Below, one piece after another: positions 7,932 to 15,884 of a stretch of 64,000 bases of DNA. The stretch comes from Methanothrix sp. (GTDB lineage Archaea; Halobacteriota; Methanosarcinia; Methanotrichales; Methanotrichaceae), in assembly GCF_016706325.1 (NCBI RefSeq), contig NZ_JADJJX010000001.1:124001-188000 (forward strand). The letters run 5' to 3'. A program made the translations under genes and the position numbers. Each line of letters starts with the position of its first letter. Position 1 is the stretch's first letter. The notes below the pieces were generated by a model. That model was not told where the DNA came from, did not search any database, and saw only the letters and a program-made list of their open reading frames with translations.

Positions 7932-8605
7932 AGCAGCTCCACCCCTGGGCTGGGCCAGCATCGGCGGTTGAGGTCCAGAAGCCTTCCGACCAGAGATAGG
8001 GCCCGACAGGCCTCCTGGTGCTCAAAGCCCATCACCTCCGCCAAGGCGATGATATCACGGGGAGGGCGGAGGTCCAGGTGGGAGCGGGCCCCGGCAGTCA
8101 GCATGAGGCTCAGATCGAACTTTCTTGCCATAAGCAAGTTCCGCCCCACGCCCTCCAGCCAACGGGAGCGATGCCGCCCAGATAGAGAGAAGAAAGGCCT
8201 CAGATCAAATCCTATTGCCACCTGGTTTAGCTGAGCGGAGCGGGCGGCGGCTATGCTCAGAGGCCTGCGGCTGTTGCTGGGGGGGATCAGTATATCGACA
8301 TTGGGATCCTCAGCCGTTCGGCGCACCATCTCCTCTGTTTGTGCCCTGACCAGGAGGAGGGGGTATCTCGCTCGCAAAGATGCAATCCGGCTACGGAAGG
8401 ATCTGGTCTCCTCTGCCATCACCTCCGTTCCGATGACCACCTGAATCCCTCTTACCCTCTCTGCGGCCTCTGGCCGGAAGAGGCGGCGAGGCTCTGCATT
8501 GCATATCACAATTCCCCGGTAGCCCAGGCTCTTCGCTTTCAATGCCATGCGGCTAGCAGATGATGATCCCTCGGGATAGGCCCTGAGGCACTCATAAAAG
8601 CTCAT
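7928..8605 (-). CDS. rnp3: Ribonuclease P protein component 3 (Rpp30)
   Basis: The product is 225 residues with the TIM-barrel-like Rpp30 fold of the PHP-related class. Landmarks are GYRGIVICNAEP, the VVIGTEVMAEE strand, the VDILIPPSNSRR segment and ITAGA-type LTAGARSHLDLRPPRDI. It binds RNase P RNA together with Pop5, and the two genes are coupled. The start overlaps the COG1325 gene end by 4 bases. Confidence 0.92.
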   Translation of the reverse strand: MSFYECLRAYPEGSSSASRMALKAKSLGYRGIVICNAEPRRLFRPEAAERVRGIQVVIGTEVMAEETRSFRSRIASLRARYPLLLVRAQTEEMVRRTAEDPNVDILIPPSNSRRPLSIAAARSAQLNQVAIGFDLRPFFSLSGRHRSRWLEGVGRNLLMARKFDLSLMLTAGARSHLDLRPPRDIIALAEVMGFEHQEACRALSLVGRLLDLNRRCWPSPGVELL

Positions 8606-9018
8606 ATGAGTTCACTTAGGATCTTGATGGCCAGATCGCGATTGGAGGGGTAGGTCTTGACCAGGGCACACACATCCAGAGAGTCCCTCGAGTCCGTCAG
8701 GCGGAAGAGGCCCCTGTAGGCAGCCTGTTTGTCCAGACGGAGATGGAAGTGGCTCTTCCCCTCCAGACGGTCTGGTATCTCATGATGAAGACGAGAGCAG
8801 TCCTCTGCGGGAAGCTGCTCACGCAAAATTTGAAAGAAGGCCTGTGCCTCCTTCCTTCTCAGGCAGGCCTCAAGTATCTTTATCTCATTTCCGAAGTGGC
8901 CCAAAGCGGTATCTGAGGATATACTGTTCAGGGGGACGAAGATGCTCAGCGCTTCGCGCACGCGCTCCTCGTCCTCTGTAGCAGCCACAAAGGCCCGGAT
9001 GGAGATCTTATCGATCAA
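8602..9018 (-). CDS. COG1325 / DUF54 exosome-associated RNA-binding protein
   Basis: The 138-residue product belongs to the predicted exosome-associated RNA-binding family COG1325 (DUF54). Recognisable parts are the opening VFATE-type strand (ISIRAFVAATEDEERVREAL), the central GHFGNEIKILEACLRRKEA, and the RLDKQAAYRG segment. Archaeal genomes keep this gene next to RNase P subunits and the exosome. The end overlaps rnp3 and the start lies about 30 bases after rpl15e. Confidence 0.88.
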   Translation of the reverse strand: MIDKISIRAFVAATEDEERVREALSIFVPLNSISSDTALGHFGNEIKILEACLRRKEAQAFFQILREQLPAEDCSRLHHEIPDRLEGKSHFHLRLDKQAAYRGLFRLTDSRDSLDVCALVKTYPSNRDLAIKILSELI

Positions 9019-9048
9019 TGCCTCTCACTTGCCGGTCTGCAGCCTCTC

Positions 9049-9636
9049 TCACTTTCCTCTGCCACCATGGGCTCTGATGCTGGGCCTGGTCTTCTCGGTT
9101 CCAATGCCCTTGTGCCTTTGGCCCCTGCCCTTGCGGCCGGCGCTGGTCTTGCCCCGTGCTGCTCTACCCCGGTGGACATTCTCTGCCACCCAGCACAGAT
9201 CCTTGTCGCTCTTGATGGATGTGGAATGGGGATCGACCAATATGACCTCGTAGAACTTCTGCTTGCCGTCCTCCGCCACCCAATAGGAGTTCAGAACCTC
9301 CATGTTGCGGTACCTTCTTCCTGCCCGCTCCTCAGCGATCCTCTGAATGGACTTGGCCATGGTGAGGGTATTGACTCCCATCTTGCTGGTCATTCTGTTT
9401 CTCTCATAACGGGATTTTCTTCTGCCGCCCCGCCTTACCTTGACACGCGCCACGATTATGCCCTGCTTGGCCTTGTAGCCGAGTGCTCGCGCCCTGTCCA
9501 GTCTGGTGGGCCTATCGATCTTCTGCACTGTGCTCTCCTGGCGCCAGGCCTTGAGCCTGCCCTGCCTCAGCGCGCCCACGTATCCCTCCCGAGGAGAGGA
9601 CCAGGCATCGCCGATATAGCTGTAAAAAGATCTCAT
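9049..9636 (-). CDS. rpl15e: 50S ribosomal protein L15e
   Basis: The 195-residue, highly basic protein matches eL15: MRSFYSYIGDAWSSPREG, DRPTRLDRARALGYKAKQG, the RRGGRRKSRYERNR patch, and the C-terminal RGQRHKGIGTEKTRPSIRAH. It is the first gene of the minus-strand superoperon. The 9637-9711 region upstream is the likely promoter area. Confidence 0.97.
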   Translation of the reverse strand: MRSFYSYIGDAWSSPREGYVGALRQGRLKAWRQESTVQKIDRPTRLDRARALGYKAKQGIIVARVKVRRGGRRKSRYERNRMTSKMGVNTLTMAKSIQRIAEERAGRRYRNMEVLNSYWVAEDGKQKFYEVILVDPHSTSIKSDKDLCWVAENVHRGRAARGKTSAGRKGRGQRHKGIGTEKTRPSIRAHGGRGK

Positions 9637-9753
9637 CTATCTTCACCTTGGCCGGTTCGACCTAATGGTCACATTCCGGATTTAGAGGGGAAAACGGTTG
9701 ATAGGAGATAAATGTTTGCCAGGAATCAGTCGATTCCTGTGTATCAATTCAGG

Positions 9754-10036
9754 CTATGTCTTCCACTTTATGCTATTGCCTTTCATCTTCAGTATTCCTT
9801 TCGACTCCTGGGAGCAGGCTATCTCCTCTGCCACCAGGCTGGCATCGATCTCGAAGTGAATCTCTCGCCGGCTTCAAGAATGCACCTCTCGGCAAAGTCC
9901 TCAATACATATCCTCCCCTTCTCCGGATGCTCCACCAGCTCCGCGGGGCCAGCATCCTCCGGATCAACAAAGATGCAGACTGCGGGATCTTCAAGCTGCC
10001 GCCCATTGGCTCAGCATTCCATCTGACAAGCCTCAT
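9754..10036 (-). pseudogene. Possible decayed small gene
   Basis: No single frame gives a good protein here, yet two adjacent minus-strand frames give protein-like stretches: one reading AVCIFVDPEDAGPAELVEH and on to FAERCILEAGERF (about 9990-9860), and another reading EIHFEIDASLVAEEIACS and ending at a TAG at 9754 (about 9865-9754). A third frame supplies an ATG at 10036. The simplest reading is one gene of about 90 residues broken by two frameshifts, or sequencing errors in a real gene. No family is recognised. Confidence 0.4.
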
Positions 10037-10102
10037 ATGCAATGATCGAAATCAAAGGATCAGATGGAGAGAGATAGGGGACCACCTCAGTCCCATGCTA
10101 TT

Positions 10103-10375
10103 TCAAACACATGAAAATAGCTTATTCATCTCGCTATGGAACTGATTAAATACTCTGGTGAGTTCAACTCCCTTAGGAGTGGTCTTGTATATGATCTTGG
10201 AGCCCACCGGGACCTTCTCTACAAGTCCATTGTTTATCAAATGCTCAATATAAGGCTTTGCACTGGCGGAATTCAAATTTGCCTGATAGACAATGCGGGT
10301 CTTGGATGCGCCATTCATGCACAGCTTCAGTATCTCAGATGTGATTATATCACTGGTTCTTCTCTTCGGTCTCAT
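10103..10375 (-). CDS. Small winged-helix regulator (HTH_45-like)
   Basis: The 90-residue protein is a single winged helix-turn-helix domain of the archaeal HTH_45 kind: SEILKLCMNGASKTRIVYQANL (helices 1-2), KPYIEHLINNGLVEKV (recognition helix) and the KIIYKTTPKGVELT wing. The family usually acts as small dimeric regulators. Its target is unknown. A paralog of the same length class lies at 18166-18408. A promoter region with ttattatatattt at about 10512-10524 and a T-poor gap lies upstream. Confidence 0.8.
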   Translation of the reverse strand: MRPKRRTSDIITSEILKLCMNGASKTRIVYQANLNSASAKPYIEHLINNGLVEKVPVGSKIIYKTTPKGVELTRVFNQFHSEMNKLFSCV

Positions 10376-10553
10376 TTGACTTCAACCTCATTCTATTGAT
10401 GTGATTTGGGAAGTGATATAGACGATTATGTTCATTCTGATCAGGATACTGTACAGATGCATCTTAATAGAGATAAAAATCGATATTAAGAATGAATAGG
10501 CTATCCAAAAATTATTATATATTTAAAATTGGCGATCTATCTTCTGATAAGAA
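10376..10553. promoter_or_regulatory. AT-rich intergenic region upstream of the winged-helix gene
   Basis: This 178-base gap is much richer in A+T than its neighbours. It holds an attatatatttaaa stretch (about 10511-10524), which looks like a TATA box region. It lies before the minus-strand winged-helix gene. No operator repeat is obvious. Confidence 0.35.
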
Positions 10554-10829
10554 TTAAGTAGTCACATATGCCATGCTATCCTCCAAGACAGCCTGATTGG
10601 GGTCGCTATGGCTGGGATGCACTTCCAGGCCAAGCAGCTGCAAAAGGCCGCTGCAGCCCAGATCCGGGGTCTGCCCGGCTGAAGACCGATCGTTCAGCAT
10701 TGGGCGGGGAAAGAGAATCCGGGCATTGCTTCCACTGAGGGTCTCATCCAAACGTGGGGGTGATGCCAACATTGTGGCAACTCCAACCGCAGGAGAGCTC
10801 CAACTGCAAGGCGACTCCATCGGCAGCAC
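10554..10829 (-). CDS. Doubtful hypothetical ORF
   Basis: The frame stays open from inside the end of the coiled-coil gene to a TAA at 10554 and gives a serine/proline-rich product without known motif, with only a GTG start. The overlapping plus-strand frame is no better. It could be the tail of a decayed gene or non-coding DNA. I list it because the region of about 340 bases between the coiled-coil gene and this end has no other content. Confidence 0.2.
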   Translation of the reverse strand: MLPMESPCSWSSPAVGVATMLASPPRLDETLSGSNARILFPRPMLNDRSSAGQTPDLGCSGLLQLLGLEVHPSHSDPNQAVLEDSMAYVTT

Positions 10830-10894
10830 AATCAGCCTGGTCTGCCCTCTATGCGTATGGCTCTTGGAAAAAACGATCAGCAGGCCTGAGATAT

Positions 10895-11368
10895 TCAGGC
10901 CAGGACCGGTGCCACATCAGCATGGCTGCGGCTCTTCTCCATGGTATCCTCCAAAGCAACCCGCATCTCCTCTTTTTGCCCCTCCTCGAACTCCCCATTC
11001 TCCAGAAGGTCCTCCATCATGCCATTTAGAACATCGTCCATCACCTCCATCTTGGCGTAGAGCCTCTGCCTTTGGGCCTGATAATAATTGATCTGCATCT
11101 GCAGGACGCGGTTGGCAGTGGCGAGATCATTTCCCAGCAGATCTGAGAGCTCATCCTCAGCCCCCTTTGCAGCGTCTTTGATCTTATTGTACAGCCCCAG
11201 CCAGTGAAGGATGGTGCTCGATTCCAGCTTCTGCAGCCGGGGCATCATCCTCCCAAACCTCTGGGAGAGCTTGATCAGATCCTCATTGGCAGATCGAATG
11301 GCATCCTGATTTGCTGAAATGCGGGATGCAAGCTTGAAAATTTCTGAATTCTTGGATATTTTGGACAT
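10895..11368 (-). CDS. All-helical coiled-coil protein, function unknown
   Basis: The 157-residue product is predicted from its sequence to be almost entirely helical: heptad-like stretches at about 5-40, 60-110 and 110-150, rich in L, M, K, E and Q (for example LQMQINYYQAQRQRLYAKMEVMDDVLNGM, here shown only in part: YAKMEVMDDVLNGMMEDL). The C-terminal half is acidic. There is no signal peptide or membrane segment. General shape resembles small bundle-forming proteins, including Snf7-like ones, but I see no diagnostic motif and make no functional claim. It is divergent from the YkgJ gene across a region with a 14-base palindrome. Confidence 0.7.
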   Translation of the reverse strand: MSKISKNSEIFKLASRISANQDAIRSANEDLIKLSQRFGRMMPRLQKLESSTILHWLGLYNKIKDAAKGAEDELSDLLGNDLATANRVLQMQINYYQAQRQRLYAKMEVMDDVLNGMMEDLLENGEFEEGQKEEMRVALEDTMEKSRSHADVAPVLA

Positions 11369-11471
11369 CTATATCACCTAAGTCTGAAATATCATCACAG
11401 AGCTGGTAAGATCGACCATCTGAAAAGAGATAAAGACAAGCCGCGCGGGGCGAAAGTGTCCATGCACCCGG

Positions 11472-11558
11472 CATCGATGCACTGCTATCGAAGTATCGGC
11501 GCAGCATGGAGTGTACTGGTATCGATGCATCGATGTCGATGTGCCCAGTATCGATGGC
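11472..11558. promoter_or_regulatory. ATCGATGCAT palindromic repeat region (possible operator)
   Basis: The gap between two divergent genes holds a perfect 14-base palindrome, atcgatgcatcgat (11521-11534), and at least two similar sites: gcatcgatgc at about 11471-11480 and tatcgatggcat at about 11549-11560. Repeated palindromes in a divergent promoter region are what a dimeric regulator would bind. No regulator is known for it. Confidence 0.45.
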
Positions 11559-11604
11559 ATAAATGGTATTAATAGCTGAAAATTAGAAGGGGGCAGGATT
11601 GGAG

Positions 11605-12294
11605 ATGAGAGAGCCCAGGGATCGGATAGCTCAAGTGCGCAGACTCTGTCATCAGCTCTGCTCATCCTCATGTGTCGAGGAGAAGAGACAGGAGCGGCAT
11701 AAAGAGCTTCTACAGAAGCGGCCCCACTGGTCGGTGCACAAGAAGGAAGAGCAGTTCCGCCAGATAGCTTTAGGAGAGAAGGTGCCCTTTGATATCTCCC
11801 TTCCCCTGCCAGCCAGGGATGAGAGAGAGGGCTCTGAGCTGGGGGTGAAGCTCTTCTGGGAGCGGTTCCGCTGCCAGCAGTGCGGACTGTGCTGCTATAC
11901 CCCCGGCGCCGGCTTGATCCTGGAGAGGGAGGACTTCGATAGAATTGCATCCAAGATAGGGAGAAAGAGGCTCAAAAGCCTCTCTAGATATGACAAAACC
12001 ATCGATGCCTGGATTCTCAAGCAGCCCTGCCCGTTTTACGATCAGAATAAGAGAGGCTGCAAGATCTATGAGATCCGGCCCCAAACCTGTCGCAAGTATC
12101 CTCTCCATCCTCCCTTAGCCCAGCTGCCATACAACCTGGCGGTGGACGCCTTCTGTCCCGCCGCCCGCCTCCTGGCCAGGGAGACCCTGGAATGGTGGGT
12201 CATCTGCGAGAGCCACTGGGCAGAGCTTTTAGCCAGGATGGAGCAGTCAGGAGAGGACTCCTCCTCGCCCCAGGATGGCCGAGATGATCGCTAA
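11605..12294 (+). CDS. YkgJ family cysteine-cluster protein
   Basis: The 229-residue protein has a cysteine cluster of the YkgJ/CxxCxxCC type: FRCQQCGLCC at about residues 90-100, then PCPFY, GCKIYEIRPQTCRKYP and DAFCPAA. Family members are thought to bind zinc or an iron-sulfur cluster; the reaction is unknown. The N-terminal 80 residues are basic and helical and not part of the core. I start at ATG 11605 rather than the TTG at 11599. A second, shorter member of the family is at 61500-61883. Confidence 0.82.
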   Translation: MREPRDRIAQVRRLCHQLCSSSCVEEKRQERHKELLQKRPHWSVHKKEEQFRQIALGEKVPFDISLPLPARDEREGSELGVKLFWERFRCQQCGLCCYTPGAGLILEREDFDRIASKIGRKRLKSLSRYDKTIDAWILKQPCPFYDQNKRGCKIYEIRPQTCRKYPLHPPLAQLPYNLAVDAFCPAARLLARETLEWWVICESHWAELLARMEQSGEDSSSPQDGRDDR

Positions 12295-12313
12295 GATGAT
12301 CGCTAAGATGATC

Positions 12314-13000
12314 TTACGGGAGCAGCCCCTCTCCGATCATATAATCCACAATCTCGGCGAAGCCCTCGCCGAAATCCTTTTTGGCCACATAATCTGAGAT
12401 CTCCTTCAGACCAGGGCTGGCATTTCCCACAGAAGCCCGAAAGCCCGCCCGCGCGAACATCGGCTGATCGCTCATGCTATCTCCAATGGCCGCAAACTCA
12501 ACCGGATCCAGATTCATGTGTTGGGCTATTTTAGCCAGGCCAGTTCCCTTGTTCACCCTTCGATCCTTGATGTGCACGGCAAAGGCGGAATCGACGATTT
12601 CCACCCCCAGCTCGAGCTCCTCTGCCCGCCTGACCAAAGCCGGCAGATCGAAATCATTCTTCACGATGACATCAGTGAAGCGGTACTTGTGCCGGGAGGA
12701 TTCGTACTTTTTCAGGGCAAACTCCTCCGAGAGCCTCTGGAAAGCAGCCTCGCAGATCCTCTGATCGGCCAGGACCTCCATCACCCCATCAGAGTAGGAT
12801 AGAACTCCACCATTCTCGGCGATGAATATCCTGGGGGTGCCGAGGAGTATGGATACTGTCCTGGAGAAGCAATGGGTGTTGCCAGTGCTCAAGATCACCG
12901 GCACCTTCAATCCTCTCATGGCCTGCAAAGATGCCGGGCAGAGAACTCGATTCATATCGGTCAGGGTGCCGTCAATATCGACAGCCAAGGCCTTTATCAT
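12314..13000 (-). CDS. Phosphoglycolate phosphatase-like HAD hydrolase
   Basis: The 228-residue protein is a HAD-superfamily IIB phosphatase of the archaeal phosphoglycolate phosphatase type. Motif I is DIDGTLTD (residues 8-15), motif II is the threonine in LSTGNT, motif III is Lys in the C-terminal half (NKGTG), and motif IV is GDSMSD. The family removes phosphate from 2-phosphoglycolate and similar compounds. It is convergent with the YkgJ gene and close to the MBL-fold gene upstream on the same strand. Confidence 0.85.
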   Translation of the reverse strand: MIKALAVDIDGTLTDMNRVLCPASLQAMRGLKVPVILSTGNTHCFSRTVSILLGTPRIFIAENGGVLSYSDGVMEVLADQRICEAAFQRLSEEFALKKYESSRHKYRFTDVIVKNDFDLPALVRRAEELELGVEIVDSAFAVHIKDRRVNKGTGLAKIAQHMNLDPVEFAAIGDSMSDQPMFARAGFRASVGNASPGLKEISDYVAKKDFGEGFAEIVDYMIGEGLLP

Positions 13001-13084
13001 CCCATCTCCATTGTCAGCCTATCTCCTTCATCATCCATCTCCATCGCTATTGAAGCTCATTTTCATGGTATCTCGCCCGATCGA

Positions 13085-13828
13085 TCAGATCTCTATGATC
13101 ATCATATCCCAGCCCACAATGGTGGGGGCTCCAGCGAGCTCTATCACCTGCTGGGCCATCTCATCCTCATGACCCTCCGTCTGGGGATACAGATGGGTGA
13201 GGACTACCCGTTTCAGATCATAATTGCTGAGCATGTTGCCCAGTCTCATGGGGGTGGTATGGTTGCTGACATCGAAGGGCTCGGGAAATGAGCACTCGTG
13301 GATGAGCAGGTCTGAGCCGTCTGCGAGAGCTGCCACCCTCGCCGAGGGCTCGGTGTCCCCCGAGTAGACGACCACCTTCTCCTCCTTCTCCAGCCGGTAG
13401 GCCAGGGCGGTGATGCTGTGCTGAGCATCCTCGGCAAAGATATCAAAGCCCTTGAGGGATAGGGAGTCCATGGCCTTGAGCTCCTGCACCTTATACTCCA
13501 TCCCCTCCAGGTTGGGATAGGCGGAGTGGATGATATCGAGCCATTCTCTCGTCCCTGCGGGGCCGAATACCCTCAATCCGGATAGGCCTGAGAGATGGCG
13601 GCTATTGGCCAGGGCGAGAAGATCGTGCACATGATCCAGGTGCAGATGGCTGAGCAGCACAGTGTCGATCGCCTCCAGACTAGCTCCCACCTGATCCAGG
13701 CGCAGGAGGGTGCCTGCACCGCAATCGAGGAGGAGGGGCAGATCGTTCTCTATCAGTATTGCTGCCTGGGAACGCCCCGGCTGGGGGATGCCGACGCCTG
13801 TGCCGAGGAGAGTTATCTTGAGGCTCAT
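13085..13828 (-). CDS. MBL-fold metallo-hydrolase (RNase Z-like group)
   Basis: The 247-residue protein has the metallo-beta-lactamase fold of the RNase Z/AttM-like group: LLGTGVGIPQPGRSQ at the start, the metal motif SHLHLDHVHD (about 60-69), VVYSGDTEPS, and a final histidine in LTHLYPQ. RNase Z removes tRNA 3' trailers, but this protein lacks the long exosite arm, so the substrate is not settled. ATG 13828 is chosen over GTG 13831. It sits 85 bases from the phosphatase gene on the same strand. Confidence 0.8.
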   Translation of the reverse strand: MSLKITLLGTGVGIPQPGRSQAAILIENDLPLLLDCGAGTLLRLDQVGASLEAIDTVLLSHLHLDHVHDLLALANSRHLSGLSGLRVFGPAGTREWLDIIHSAYPNLEGMEYKVQELKAMDSLSLKGFDIFAEDAQHSITALAYRLEKEEKVVVYSGDTEPSARVAALADGSDLLIHECSFPEPFDVSNHTTPMRLGNMLSNYDLKRVVLTHLYPQTEGHEDEMAQQVIELAGAPTIVGWDMMIIEI

Positions 13829-13911
13829 CACATTACCTTATCTGAATTCATTACCTTATCTGCATTATTTACCCATTACAATATTTGACTTATTTCCATC
13901 ATGATCCAAAA

Positions 13912-14454
13912 TTACGATCGAATCATAACCAACAGCATCTTGAATCTGCTGGTTGCCTTGAGGGAATGAGGCTCGCCCGCGGGCAGGATGATGAAGTCTC
14001 CCCGGGCCAGATTGTAGGCCTTTCCGGAGATTGTGATCTCCGCCTGGCCATCGATTATATGCACCAGGGCATCAAAGGGAGCAGTGTGCTCGCTCAATCC
14101 CTGGCCAAGATCGAAGGCGAAGATGGTGGCCGTCCCTGTGCTCTTGCGGATGATCTCCCGGCTGACCACAGAGCCCTTCTGATATGCTATCAGCTCTTCA
14201 AGCTTCTCCACCTTTGGTGTTGTTTTCTGATTCTCCTTTTGGTTCTCCTTCTCTATCAATTGGATTCCTCCTCGCTCGCAGATCATCTTAACAAATCCTT
14301 GAGCCCTGGCTTTCCCATACATCTTCCTGTCCAGGGTCAAAAGGCTTACTTCTCCCCTCCTGAACGCAGAAGGAAAAAGGGAATCATAAAATGAGATTCT
14401 ATTCTCCAGGGCAATATCATATGCTGGCGTACTGAGATCGGCGGAGGGAATCAT
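13912..14454 (-). CDS. Fusion of a PIN-domain tail and a cupin
   Basis: The open frame joins two unrelated pieces. Residues 1-57 read like the C-terminal third of a VapC-type PIN nuclease (AYDIALENRISFYDSLF and SLLTLDRKMYGKAR), including the late acidic residues, but the rest of the PIN domain is missing. A Lys/Gln-rich linker follows, then a single-domain cupin of about 110 residues (VHIIDGQAEITISG, ILPAGEPHSLKA) that would bind a metal through its histidines. A start at the later methionine (MICERGG) would make a plain cupin. The PIN piece is probably a toxin remnant fused by deletion. The cupin function is unknown. Confidence 0.65.
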   Translation of the reverse strand: MIPSADLSTPAYDIALENRISFYDSLFPSAFRRGEVSLLTLDRKMYGKARAQGFVKMICERGGIQLIEKENQKENQKTTPKVEKLEELIAYQKGSVVSREIIRKSTGTATIFAFDLGQGLSEHTAPFDALVHIIDGQAEITISGKAYNLARGDFIILPAGEPHSLKATSRFKMLLVMIRS

Positions 14455-14609
14455 TGTGCAGGAGTGGATGAATTCCAGGCATTTAAAAAAAGAGAAGGGT
14501 CCATGGCCGGGGCGGATTTGGAAGCATCTGGAAAAGCCGGGGTTGGGTTTAAGTAGCAACAAAGCGATCAATCACGCCAGTTAGACTAAGAAATTTAAAA
14601 GGTGATATT

Positions 14610-15866
14610 TTGCAGGAGAGCGTGATCAAGGATCCCAGGCTGGCAGGGGCAGGGGAGAAGCGCATCGAATGGGCCCGCAGGCATATGCCGGTACTGGAGA
14701 AGATAAAAGAGGAGTTCGAGAGGGAAAAACCTCTCAAGGGGGCAAGGATAGTTGCCTGTCTGCATGTGACTGTGGAGACAGCCAATCTGATCACCACCCT
14801 GGTGGCTGGAGGGGCAGAGGTGGCAGTGACCGGCTCCAACCCCCTCTCCACTCAGGATGATGTGGCCGCCGCCCTGGCTGCCCGGGGCCTCTTCGTCTAT
14901 GCCTTCCGGGGGGAGGATGAGAAGGAGTACTACGAATGCATTAAACGGGCCTTGGAGCTGGAGCCCAATGTCAGCCTGGACGATGGCGCAGACACCATCG
15001 CCATAATCCACAAGGAGTATCCGGAGCTGGCAGCACAGATGTTTGGCGGCTGCGAGGAGACTACCACCGGTGTCGTCCGCCTGCGGGCCATGGCCGAGGA
15101 CGGCGCCCTGCTCTACCCGGTGATAGCAGTCAACGATGCTGAGACCAAGATGATGTTCGACAACCGCTATGGCACAGGACAGAGCACTCTGCACGGCATC
15201 ATGCAGGCCACAAACTTCCTCTTCGCCGGCAAGACTGTGGTGGTGGCAGGATATGGCTGGTGCGGACGGGGATTTGCCATGCGGGCCCAGGGGCTGGGAG
15301 CAGATGTCATCGTCATTGAGATCGAGCCGCGCAAAGCTTTAGAGGCAGCAATGGACGGCTACAGAGTGATGCCCCTCTCTCAGGCTGCACCCCTGGGAGA
15401 CCTCTTCGTCACCCTGACCGGCAACATCAATGTGATCAGAGAAGAGCACTTCGCCCTCATGAAGGACCAGGCGATAGTAGCCAACAGCGGCCACTTCAAT
15501 GTGGAGATAGACATCCCCGCCCTGGAGAGGATGGCCAAGGAGAAGAGCGAGGTTCAAGACAATGTCACAGAGTATAAGCTCGACGACGGCCGACGGCTCT
15601 ATCTGCTGGCAGAGGGCCGGCTGATCAATCTGGCTGCAGCCTACGGGCACCCGCCAGAGGTCATGGATATGTCCTTTGCCAACCAGGCGCTCTCAGTGCG
15701 TTATATCGTGGAGCACGGAAGGAGCCTGGCCAGGTCTGTCTACCCGGTGCCGGTGGAGATAGACAGGAGGGTGGCTGAGCTCAAGCTCGCCTCCATGGGC
15801 CTGGAGACAGAGAGGCTCACAGCAGAGCAGGAGAAGTACCTGCGCAGCTGGCAGATGGGAACCTGA
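14610..15866 (+). CDS. ahcY: S-adenosylhomocysteine (or S-inosylhomocysteine) hydrolase
   Basis: The 418-residue protein is of the SAHase family: MQATNFLFAGKTVVVAGYGWCGRG (the NAD-binding glycine loop, GYGWCG, about residue 215), the LDDGADT substrate loop and the C-terminal lysine/tyrosine end. It splits S-adenosylhomocysteine, or in some methanogens S-inosylhomocysteine made by a deaminase, to regenerate homocysteine. The start is TTG at 14610, preceded by GGTGAT about 6 bases away. It leads a run of plus-strand genes with a methyltransferase (16983), which makes the product this enzyme clears. Confidence 0.93.
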   Translation: MQESVIKDPRLAGAGEKRIEWARRHMPVLEKIKEEFEREKPLKGARIVACLHVTVETANLITTLVAGGAEVAVTGSNPLSTQDDVAAALAARGLFVYAFRGEDEKEYYECIKRALELEPNVSLDDGADTIAIIHKEYPELAAQMFGGCEETTTGVVRLRAMAEDGALLYPVIAVNDAETKMMFDNRYGTGQSTLHGIMQATNFLFAGKTVVVAGYGWCGRGFAMRAQGLGADVIVIEIEPRKALEAAMDGYRVMPLSQAAPLGDLFVTLTGNINVIREEHFALMKDQAIVANSGHFNVEIDIPALERMAKEKSEVQDNVTEYKLDDGRRLYLLAEGRLINLAAAYGHPPEVMDMSFANQALSVRYIVEHGRSLARSVYPVPVEIDRRVAELKLASMGLETERLTAEQEKYLRSWQMGT

Positions 15867-15884
15867 AGAAGATGGGGAACGAGA

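Noticed and set aside
10597..11091. Plus-strand frame over the coiled-coil gene and the doubtful ORF
   Set aside because: It lies antisense to a better-supported coiled-coil gene and has no protein-like character.
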